Assembly: GCA_019321725.1 (NCBI GenBank)
Contig: CM033119.1
Coordinates: forward strand, 3,001,865 to 3,065,864
Source: Paulownia fortunei
Taxonomy: Eukaryota > Streptophyta > Magnoliopsida > Lamiales > Paulowniaceae
Reading direction: 5' to 3'
Length of the DNA stretch: 64,000 nucleotides
The translations under genes were made by a program, and so were the position numbers. The notes under the pieces were generated by a model that searched no databases, was not told the DNA's origin, and saw only the letters and a program-made list of their open reading frames with translations. Shown one piece after another: positions 53,701 to 64,000 of this stretch. How positions within the stretch are numbered: position 1 is the first letter of the stretch; every line of letters starts with the position of its first letter.

Positions 53701-55626
53701 GTGAGCAGGAACTATGAGTTCTTGGTAATGTTACTGGTGTTTTGCAAATATAACATGGAGTTATTTGAATTGGAATATTCAATGGCATTATTTTGCTGAC
53801 AATCAAATATGCTGCTTATGACTAGACATTTGTTCTGTTTTTCCAATTTGTTGCTATGAAATGCTAGTTCTCATGCTGCTATTTGAATTTTCTTTTGTTA
53901 AATGTTCATAAGCCTATTAATGTCAACTGATTGGAACCAAAATAAATTTGTCAGTGTTTGTGCTATAAGTATTTTCTGGAATACTGGTGGCAGCTATCAA
54001 AAGACAATTATTGTCGTTGAGGAAGTAATGCCGTGTGTTTAGGATGTCTTGTTGTGTATTGTTCTTGTATTGCTCGAGAATCAAGACCCTTGAAGTGTAC
54101 TTGTATGTATATTTCTTCTCTAGATGGATGTGATTATGTGAACATCTATGACCTTAAATCTGTCAGTTTCATACCATGTTGCATGTTTAGATTATGGATT
54201 ATAAATTTGATAATGAGTTTCTTTTGGTAGGTGTGGAGTTCCATTCTTGAGGCGTCTTGGATGACTAACTATAGGGTAGCATTTTGTGTTTATCATTGTT
54301 GGATCAGAAGTGGCATATTAATAGTGATTCTAATTAATCAACTCGTTTAGAAAGCAACATGCTCTTACCCTTGATAGGGTTCATGTAGTTCCTAAATACA
54401 GGCCTCAAATGAGAATAAGAATCTGATTGTCAAACTGTGAATTGAGTCCAATAGTAGATATTGTACATTTGTAAGCAAACACCACGAATTGGATTTTGTA
54501 TGGAAGAAAAACTCTGTTGAGATTAAATCATACTAAGCCAAAAATGGTCCTTGGAACTTTTGTGAGGAAAAACATTTAGTCCGTTCATTGTCATTTCCCT
54601 CATCAAAATCTCAAGATTCAAACATAGCATGAAAGCTTACCAAGAAGAAGAAGAAATAGAAAAGGGAGATAAGAGTAAAATACTCTGCAGACCTACAATT
54701 ATGGCCAAAAAGAATGCAAATTTATTCTCAGAACCAACAAATAGAAAAGAACTGAATATGTTAATTTAGATGTCTGAGCCTGATAGAATGTGTCCATGAT
54801 GGGAAAATCACAGTGTATCTATATTGTTTCCAAACGATTCAAGGGGCAAACTAAAAGATTTCCTAAAGTTTAGCTGTTTATCGATTGGGAGAATTTTAAC
54901 ATACAAATCTGTTGAGCCAAAACTTAATTGTCATGTGATTCTCTTTGATCCTTGATCTAGGCAGCTGATTTACTGAGTCAAAACACAGTTGCGTGAATCA
55001 AATTGGAAATATGATTTGAACTTATAGTTTTCAGTATTTGCTGGATAACCATCTCATCTGAAATTAGTAGTTAATTCCTTGTGCAAGTATAATTCTTGGG
55101 TTGATGAAGACGAAGTAGTGTAAAAGGTTGTCAACCCTGTGTATTGATGTTTGAAGTGTGTAAGATATTTAGAACAGAATTGTTTCACCTACGGGTCACT
55201 AAATTGCAGTCGAATTAATCCTTTAAACATGAGTGGTCAACATGATGATAGTGTAAGGTGGATTGATATTTGAAGAAAGTAAGGTTGGTGAAAACTTGGA
55301 CACTTTGTGTCAACATGAATCTTGTCAAATGTTAATGTCCCTCACAAAAGACGGCATGATGCAGTTATTTAAGATAACAAGAACTATAAGAAAACCTCTC
55401 AGATTTACCATCTAAAAAGCTCAAACGTAGCCTGCGCAAACAAAGCAAAGGCAAGGTTTCCCAGTTCGTAGCCTGCTTTATTTCTTTGCAATCACTTCCG
55501 TACCATGTCCAGTATCGAATTTCATTACCTTAGCCGGCTTTCGGGATGCCTATTCGATTCAATTCTAAACATGGTTTTAACTGCCCTTCCAACTTATTAG
55601 AGTCAGATCTCTTGACATTTTACTTC
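53701..55626. other. 3' flank of the F-box gene
   Basis: Less AT-rich than the far intergenic DNA and without simple repeats, but no open frame here resembles a known protein. Some of the first few hundred bases are probably transcribed 3' untranslated region. Confidence 0.4.
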
Positions 55627-55887
55627 TTATCGCCTCTTGACAGACCGTCCCTCAATGTTCGCCTTCTCTATGTATGGACTCGTCATCTGATCCTGCAGAT
55701 TAAAAGAGTAATCCGAAGAGCAGGATGCTAGTATAGTAGTTTTCCAGTAAATTTTTCGGAAAGAAGTTAGAACGCAACAAGTAAGAGAATTGATTTCAAA
55801 ACCTACATTCGTTGTCATTGATTCGAGCAGAAGAACCAAGACTGCCAGGCTTCCTGTTGTCCCTATTTGACTGATTTTGAAGCCCAT
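55627..55887 (-). CDS. candidate small two-exon gene, 48 residues, unknown function
   Basis: I do not recognise this product. Exon 1 (55887-55807) encodes 27 residues, MGFKISQIGTTG then a hydrophobic run SLAVLVLLLESM, like a signal peptide or a single membrane anchor. A GTAGGT donor follows, then a 114-base intron ending in TTTTAATCTGCAG. Exon 2 (55692-55627) adds 21 polar residues ending SVKRR before a TAA. Phases match at the join. Without splicing the same frame stays open as well, so the intron is not required. A short secreted or membrane peptide would fit. It may equally be a chance open frame. Confidence 0.3.
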   Translation of the reverse strand: MGFKISQIGTTGSLAVLVLLLESMTTNVGFEINSLTCCVLTSFRKIYWKTTILASCSSDYSFNLQDQMTSPYIEKANIEGRSVKRR

Positions 55888-56296
55888 AGGTTTTTCAAGG
55901 TTGAAGAAAGTAAACAACCTTACCTTATAACTTGCATATGTGAAGCATATAGCTAGCCTTTCTTCTTATTGAAGTCAGTACAAAGGACCTTGAATGCTTT
56001 CTCATATAGGGTGAAATACTGAATGAAAACTTCCATAGAATATATACTTAAAGATGGTTTTTTTGTTTTCTGTTTATGTTTAGTTAAGTGTTTCTTCTTA
56101 ACCTTGGGGATGATATGTATTAGTTTGCTGGCTCTTAAGTCGATTATGTAGAGTTGGTGTTCGGGACCATGGTTGATTGAAACAACTTACAAACTTTTGG
56201 CACCTTGTTTGGTTATTATGTTGCAGAATTATGGTTGTAAATGAATTGCTCTGTATCAATGTTGCCTCTATTTGTGTTCATCAATTATTTAGCATG

Positions 56297-56322
56297 ATTA
56301 TTATTATTATTATTATTATTAT
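56297..56322. repeat. ATT trinucleotide microsatellite
   Basis: About eight and a half ATT units in intergenic DNA. Confidence 0.9.
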
Positions 56323-56793
56323 TTTTAATTTTTTTTTGGCCAGGTGTTTATGATGAACTCCAAACGGGTTTGCTCATTGTTCGACTTATATAGTTATATT
56401 GACTGCTGCTTTTTTAAAAAATAAAATAAAATATAGAAGAAGAAGAAAAACTATTAGTTAAACAAAATTAACTTGTTAGTTAAATGATCGGCGAATAATG
56501 GTAAGCCGAAGAGGTGGCTCTTTTCGATCTTGGGCTGGATTGGGGCATGAGATCTGCTGTGGTCTACTTTAGGCCCAATGAAAACAACCTAGCCCAATCC
56601 ATCCATCTTCAGCCATCGCTAACTCTCTTGGTGGCTTATTGAACAACTTATAAAAAATATCATGCTACTAATTACCTTCTATTACTGATATTTCTCCTAA
56701 TTATACCCAAAATATGGATTTAAACGTGATGGATTAAAAAAGCGACGCTACCAGAGACGGAGCTACTTTAATTGCAGTAGGGTCGATTGGGTA

Positions 56794-56795
<2 letters not shown>

Positions 56796-56824
<29 letters not shown>
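56796..56824. repeat. TA dinucleotide microsatellite
   Basis: About fourteen uninterrupted TA units, next to repeat-like intergenic DNA. Confidence 0.9.
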
Positions 56825-56827
<3 letters not shown>

Positions 56828-59303
56828 GCATGTGTGTATGTGAAAGAGAAACTATGTCACGCCTATAAAATTACAAAATATTTGAAATATTAGTTTCTAA
56901 AATGTTAAAGTTTTGGGTTTGAGTTTAATTAAAAGTGTGGGTATTTGACTATTTTTATAATAAATTTTTAGGGTGAGTTCTACCCAAAATTTATGGCAAA
57001 TGATATTAGAACAAGCACCACGTGTTTGAATTGCAATCGAGCGGTGACGGAGATGATATCGGTATTGTAGTGTTTGCTAGGGACTAGCCAAGGGATTAGT
57101 CAACAACCGGTCATCGTGGGGCGCCGAAATTGCGGAGTATGGTGGATTGTCATTGTCCTATTTACAATGTATAGAACTTATTCCATATCGAAAATATGAC
57201 ATTTTGATGTTTATAACTAGTTGTATACCGTCTCTTTAAGCACTAACTTTTGAGGATGAATAATATTCAAATATTTATAACAAATAGATTGTTTATTATT
57301 CAAATATGAAAAATTGTTGTTAATTAACATTTTGATGTAAGTTGCCGCTTTATTTAAAAAAATGTGAAATATTAGAACTTAAGAATCTTTAGCACTACAT
57401 AAAAGAAACCAATGGGGGCCAATAGTACCTGACTTTTCACAAATTAAGGTCCCTTCTTTTTCAAAGATAAAACACTTTTAGGCCGATTTGATCTCTTATC
57501 ATAAGTCCCTGTTGCCCTCAACTTAGTTGGATTCTTTTTCATGAAAACTAATTAATTAATTAATTAAGCAGTGTTAAATTAAATGCTTAGGCTTCCTTTT
57601 TTAATTCTTTCCAAAAGATGCAGTCGTAGGCTTATCCTCTCCATTTAGTTCAAATTTCCAACGAGTGTAAGAAAAAGTCAAGAAAGAAGACCAATTTTCC
57701 TTGGAACTTTCTGAAATGAAATTAAGACCAATCCTAAAAGGTTTTTAACTATACTTGAAAATTCGTTGTATTATTTCTCTAATGCGTTTCATAAATATTT
57801 TTGAACAAATATTTTCAGCATTTTTTCTTTAAAACCAAATAAATATATGTTTATATATTTATAGTTAATTCCAATTCCAAAATAAGAGGTGAAAAAGATG
57901 ATGTTTGCATTTAGCCACCATGACTATGAGCCGCCGCATGCTGCCACATTGAGCTTTTGTGCTTTCCTCTTCACCATTGTCCTATGGCAAAGCCTTAATT
58001 GGGTGCAATGAATATAATTCATATTTTATGAAAAAATCTTCAAATTTTAAAATAAGAAAATTAGTGAAGAAATATTAGTATGACTCGATTTATAAGTGAG
58101 TGTAATATTTATTTTTTTAATAATTTAAATTAATTATTTTAATAGAGCGATGATGAGGGTTTTCATTGCATTCTTGGTGGCAAGTCTTAATCATCGTGTG
58201 TAGCAAAGTAGACTTAGCCTTAAAAACAACCAATTGGTCTAATATAAGTTAGGCCATTTTAGAAATGGATATCTTCCAAACAAGTCGAATTAATCCATAA
58301 ATTGGCACAACATCAAAAGTATGGAAACAAACATTGTAGAACTCTTCATCAAACTTTATCCAAGAAAAACAACGTCGAAAAATATCCAAAAAAAAATAGT
58401 TTCTTCTCTTTTTCCCTATAATGTCACCATCAAAAAAGGAAAAGAAGTAGCAAAATATCACAAAATAGTTCATTATTCCACAGTCAATGGAGGACACAAG
58501 TAGACCCTCTTTGCCTCATTCTTGAATTCCCATATATGTAGCTGATTTACATTTCTTTTTTAGTCACAAACAACTATTTTGGTCTCTATATATATACACA
58601 CACATATATATATATATAGTGTGTGTGTTTTATAAGTGGAACAACAAAAATTTTCTAAAGAAGTGATGGCACCGTCTCGCTTCGTAACCAAGTAGAATTT
58701 TTTATTTTAAATAATATTTTATTTTTTATTTCAATATCATCAGTACACGTTAAGTATATATAAAATGATATTATCAACATACACTTAACATATATTGATA
58801 TTAATAAAATAAAAAATTAAATAATATTTATAATAGTGATCCAATTTTCTTTGTATCAGCCATTTTACATAATGTATGTAAATCTTTTTTATATCACTAT
58901 CAACTCATGTCACCTTTAAGCCCAATTCCACATCCACCAGATATATACAATCCGGATAGGCCCCATTTCTTGCACCAAAAACTTGGGCATTTCCCTCTTT
59001 TTTTCTCCCATTCAATTCAATGAATGTCACACTTGAAGTGGACCCATAGTCCAATAGAGACTGACGGACGGTTTGCCATTATAATTTTTGAAAATTGTTT
59101 AGAATTTATGTTGCTATAATGCTTAAGGGGATTGACATCGATGGGGAATCCAATCCCTTCTCAATTAGATGAAAAATAATAATATCTTATGAAGTCTATG
59201 ATCCCATCTATGCCTAATGTCTTGTCTTGTTAGATGTTACTCGTGTTATGTCTACTTACCAGATTCATTTTGAATTAACTAATTTTGAGAGCACCATGTT
59301 TGT

Positions 59304-59626
59304 TAGGGATGATAACCGGGATATTGGGCAAGTATCTTAAAACTTGAAATTCGCTTCTTTCAAAAATTTGAACCCACTTCAAACTTATCGAGTTTTAGTT
59401 AAACCTATTTTTATAATTTTTAAAATATTTAAAAAATATTTATTTGAAATAACACTGCTATTTTTTAAAATATATATAAATTAAAATAAAAAATAAACAT
59501 GAGGGACGGATTTGAAAATAAAAAATCAAAACCCGCTCCACACCTACTTATAATTTTAAAAACACGCTCTAAATATAATGGGTACGAGGTAGATTCAAGT
59601 TTAAACACATCTCATTGTCATCCTTA
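59304..59626. mobile_element. hAT-like MITE
   Basis: The left end TAGGGATGATAA and the right end, read on the other strand, TAAGGATGACAA form short inverted repeats close to the TAGGGATGxCAA ends common in plant hAT MITEs. The flanking eight bases (atgtttgt and atttttct) match at six positions, a decayed 8-bp target duplication as hAT elements make. The 323-base body is AT-rich and non-coding. Confidence 0.55.
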
Positions 59627-59639
59627 ATTTTTCTACTAT

Positions 59640-59866
59640 GTCGTAGTTCAAGGAGTGGTCGAGTTGGTGGAGGAGGGTTGTTGGGGTGTCATGTCCCGAG
59701 CTTAAATCCCTCCCAACACTTTTTCGATCGAATCTGTCGCATAGAACTTGTTTAGTGCGACTTATCTGATTGGTGTAGTTTACAGATTATTGCATCAGCC
59801 CAATAATTTACCCAATGCGCACTCGAATAATAGCGGTTGTGGGTTCCCCGTCATAGAAAAAAAAAA
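59640..59866 (+). mobile_element. SINE retroposon (tRNA-derived)
   Basis: RNA polymerase III promoter boxes are visible: an A box TGGTCGAGTTGG at 59656-59667 and a B-box-like AGCTTAAATCC at 59699-59709, about 31 bases apart, as in tRNA-derived SINEs. The body ends in an A run at 59857-59866. Length of about 225 bases fits. No clear target duplication was found. It starts within about 15 bases of the neighbouring MITE's end. Confidence 0.6.
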
Positions 59867-62800
59867 GATAATTTTACCTAATTTATATCTTTAATTTTAT
59901 TTTTCAAAAATGTATTTTAAGAAAAATAATTCTTTAGTAGTCTGCTGTCATCATCAATGTGTACTATTGTTTTTATTCGATATTTTTTTTACCAAATATT
60001 TTTATTTAAAAAAATGACCTATATTTGAAACCATCACCAGACGCTTTCAAGTCCTTTTTTTTTCTTTGTTTTTATTGATCATTTGCATTTATGGATCCAA
60101 ATGCATTTTCATTTTTAAACATACTTCTGATATAGGAATATGACACATCATATCATTATAAAAACTATTTTTCTAAAACATCATTTCAATATTTCAGTTT
60201 TCACTTAAAATTAATAAAAGTTAAAAAAAAAAAAAACACTAAACATAGCTTAAGATTGTAGATACCTCTTGCGAGTTGCGAGGGGTTGTAACTTGAACTT
60301 TGTAAAAGTTATGCGCACAAACTTTATAAAATATAATTATGTGCTTGAGCAAGACAAATATCTAAATGATCTTTAATGGAAATAGGTAAAAATTAAGACT
60401 AGGAAAAACAAATATCCCAAAGTGGGGAATATTAGCCCTATTCTTTTCATGGAAATTAATAATGTCGTTCCACGGTTTTTCAGTTGCTATTATTCTATTC
60501 TTAGCCCATAATATATGATCCATTACGACAACTCACTTACATAATTAATGTAGCGTTGGATGATTATCGCCATATTTATAACTGGAAAGGTGCACGCACT
60601 TAATTTCCCCCACATTGGTTGCCCTCTCATATTCTCACTCGGGTTTTTTTTGTTTTTTTGTTTTTTTGGGGGGTGGGGGTGGGGTTGCATAAAAATTAAT
60701 ATTTATATTTATATTTATGTGATATTTATATCAATATTTTTTTAATTGATTTGAATTGATGAATTCCGTTAGTTTGACAGTGAATTGGTAATTGATTTAG
60801 TCTGATTTGAACCAAAAAAATTACAAATTCAATTAAATCGGATAAAAAAATATATCAAATCAATCAGAATTATTTTTTTTTTATTTTTTTAGGAATCTTA
60901 AAATTAATATTTAGTTACATATATGTGGTTATCTGATTTTGAGTTTTGTTATATATAATTTTTAGTTGGTTATTTATTTTTTTTACTTTGTATATAATAA
61001 TTAATTTATTACATTATCATTTTACATATCATAATAAAAAAATATAGTAAATTTCCATCATATCGATCGAACCGATGGTTAAAGTGGTCTAACCAATTGA
61101 ATCGTTGACTGATAGATATTATATGAAAATTTTCACTAATTAAATATATTAAATTGTAAGAATTTTTAATTTGTCACAATAGTAATTTTAAAAAGTTTAA
61201 TAGTAACAATTTTTTTTAAGTTGATACTGTTTGTTAAGGTGTTAATTATTAATGATATATGTATTCTGATAATAAAAATTTTGTCACAATTATAATGATA
61301 ATTTTTCTTATCAGTAACACTAAATACTAGATAACTTAAATAGTATACATTTGTTATTAAAGTCAACAATGAAAACTTAAAAATTAATTATTGTCACTGT
61401 TAAGTTTGTAAGTTATTATCATTTAATATATTTATTAGTAATAATTTTTTAAATTATCACATAATATTTTATCGCTAGAGTAATTTTTTATTTTTTTGTA
61501 ACTGCAAATCTCACAGTATAAGATTTTCATCATATTGAGAAAAATTTCAAGGTGAATGCAGTTCATCAATTCTCATCTTTCTTCCAAGTTAAACCAAAAT
61601 CCCTTTTTGTCATTGCATATTATCTTCAACGAGCAATTATCTACTACCTGTGGTGTATTTAAAATATAGAACTACATTTAGAGATGTTTGGACGGATTTA
61701 TAAACTTTTAAAAATATTTTAATATTTGTAAAAAAATAAGGAGACGAACTTATAAATACAAAACTAAAATATTAGAATATAGGCTCTTCAAAAAAAATAT
61801 AAATCTATAATTCTTATTTTATTAAATTACTTCAAAAAATTATTTCTAAAATAAAATTCAACATCTTTTCACTTTCAAAAATATCTTTTAATATGCAAAA
61901 AATTTATAAAATATTTTAAAAAAATTTAACCAAATATCTTATTTGTTTATAGAGAAATTAAAGGCTCACACAATTTACAGACAGAGCATGGTTTCGCATT
62001 TTCCTATTTGGAGTGTGAAAATTTTGCTTAGGCATCAATCTTTTCTGCAAATACTTCCTTAATTCCATAATATGTTCAACTTTTTTATGTCCATGGAGCC
62101 CAAAGTCAAATCACTGCTGTGCCAACATTCATGATTAGTTCTATGGAGTAAAGTGCAATTTGATTGACATTTGCTCCTAACACTAAAAAGTAGTATCTTT
62201 AAAAGGAAAAACATTCATCAGAATAAAATCTTCATCTTGTCTAGAATCAATATTACAACACCTAACTTTATTGTTATGGGGTGAGAATTTTTATGTTCCT
62301 ATTTAAAAATCCCATTATCTTAAAGAAAATATGCTGAAATGAACATTCTCAAGCTTAGACATCATTATCATTCTCTAATACTATGTCTCAAAAGCTCTTG
62401 AAGTGTTTATATAGAACTAAGGTTATTGAGCTTATAAAAGATTAGTAATAAAATGTTATTGAAGCTCTTGAAAATAAGTCTGGAGCTCTTTAATTTTTCA
62501 AAATAAAATAAAATTATAACATCTTTAACATCTTATTTTTGAAACTTTTAGCTATTTTTAAAATTCTTACCAAATACTTTATTAAATTTTACAAACTCTG
62601 AAACATCTTATATTATATCTAATTTATATCAAAAATTGCATACCTCAAGAGTATCCACTCACCTATAACTCTCTCTACAAAACAAATGTTAGCGACTTTG
62701 ATAGTTGCACTGTGTAAACATTTAGACGCTCAAGTCAATGAGGGCTTATTGAAGAAGAAATGTAAGAAATATATTGAATGTAATGCAAGAAAATGAAAAA

Positions 62801-64000
62801 ATAAAGTCATATCTTAAATCCTATATTTATAGTGGATAGGATCATGAATCAATAAAGGTAAATGAAAAATTTTATACCCCTTGAAATAACTGATTAAGTG
62901 ATGACCACTCTTATTTTTAGAGATTTGTCTCATATAATATTTTTTGTTATCCATTAATAACTAATTTATTACAAGATTCCAATAAAATACATGCATTTCA
63001 CGGGACTTGAATTGAGTAGTATTCCTCGGCCTCATTTAGGATAGATATGATCCTACATCCCTTTTGTCATACTTTAACTCAATTTGATCCATAAGCTCGA
63101 GTTTGAACCAGACTCGATCTCATTTAGCTCCGACCTATTAAAGGTAACAAGTCAAGCCAATTATTCCTTCTAATTTCTATATTAAAGACTCGAAGACTCG
63201 ACCTCCTGAAATATAGTTACTGTATTTAAACTTAGGCCATCTCAACACTACTATCATGAAACCATATCTGTATGGTCAGATCTAGACCATATCAATATTT
63301 AAATGACATGTAAGCTTACATAAATTTAAAGTGAATTTTCAATTAGATTGTAAATATAAAAAAAGTTCGCTTGTTAGAGTAAAATATTTTCCTTATGAAG
63401 GCTTGCCCATGTAAACATCGTAATTATACAAATGCTTTCTTACTCGATTGATATTTGTACTAACCAAAGTGACCAGAGAGTGTGTGACCATAAAGTATAC
63501 TAAGGACTTGAATTTTAGGACTACTTTTTGTTGTCCTTTTCTTTCATTTCAGACCAGACCAAAGAAAATAGTAACCTCGACTTACTCGAAATATATTGCG
63601 AGGAGGAGCCGGCCCTTCGATTTTATTGCAAATGGCATTTAAACACAAAGCATGCCACTACTTATTATTTCAATAAAAACCAAGTAAAATTTGAAGGATT
63701 CTTGTTCCAAAATGAAATTTGTTGCTATGTGTGATCAAGCTGATTAAAAGGGCATGGTCTTGTTTGCTTTCGAAATATTTTTTTTTTTAATATCATTATT
63801 GATATCAGTCAGGAATTAGTAGTTATTTTGATGTATTGATTTAGTTTTACGAAAAAAATTTAAGTATTAAAATAAGAAATGGTCTTGTCAATATATAAAA
63901 AATATTTACTTCCACAATAGTAATTTGTGTATATCTTGTTCCATATATATATTTAGAAAAAATGATGCATAATTTCTTTAGATATTATGCAATTTTTATT
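59867..64000. other. AT-rich intergenic region to window end
   Basis: No gene recognised. It contains T and G homopolymer tracts at about 60644-60685, a decayed repeat with ATCGATCGAACCGATGGTTAAA-like sequence near 61060-61110, and a less AT-rich stretch at about 63000-63200 that could be a retrotransposon fragment. The two overlapping open frames near 63448-63734 show no known motif. Confidence 0.45.

Larger units (their letters stand above)
55888..59303. other. intergenic region with microsatellites and repeat remnants
   Basis: No recognised gene. It contains an ATT microsatellite (about 56297-56322) and a TA microsatellite (about 56796-56824). Around 56750-57180 lies sequence with a transposon-remnant look. 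Two overlapping opposite-strand open frames near 58249-58503 are AT-rich and judged random. Confidence 0.5.

Overview
The window is nuclear DNA of a dicot plant. The genes have many short GT-AG introns and lie in AT-rich, transposon-littered intergenic DNA, and all products belong to land-plant families. An asterid (possibly Lamiales) source is a guess from the look of the repeats, not a demonstrated fact.

Eight protein-coding genes are well supported, and exon joins were worked out by hand from splice sites and reading phase. From left to right they are: a MINDY-type deubiquitinase (minus, 1617-8007); cytosolic fructose-1,6-bisphosphatase (plus, 14785-18161); an LRR receptor kinase of the MIK2-like group (plus, 21300-24700); a vacuolar iron transporter homolog (minus, 26875-27540); a group I bZIP factor of the VIP1/RF2a type (plus, 33352-39208); a CYP85-clan cytochrome P450 that looks like CYP722 (plus, 41363-43779); serine decarboxylase (minus, 44764-48107); and an F-box/kelch protein (plus, 52553-53700). 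A ninth, tentative two-exon gene for a 48-residue peptide lies at 55627-55887 (minus).

The spaces between genes hold transposon remnants. The clearest are a large terminal-inverted-repeat element (8445-11102) with a second element nested in it (9710-10902, 10-bp target duplication), a Harbinger-like MITE (19544-20306), a hAT-like MITE (59304-59626) and a SINE directly beside it (about 59640-59866). There are also microsatellites and several local duplications. No rRNA, tRNA, CRISPR or virus-like gene was seen.

The genes do not form a pathway or operon. The main messages are three. First, four of them (deubiquitinase, FBPase, bZIP, serine decarboxylase) match, from memory, neighbouring genes at Arabidopsis At1g43670-At1g43710, so this looks like an ancient syntenic block with later insertions. 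Second, two genes (the deubiquitinase and the F-box gene) are each broken by one missing base in a run of five G where the family reading frame needs six, which points to homopolymer errors in the assembly more than to real pseudogenes. Third, I found no convincing new multi-gene system. The most unusual material is the nested transposon with a G-rich captured-looking segment and the small peptide candidate.
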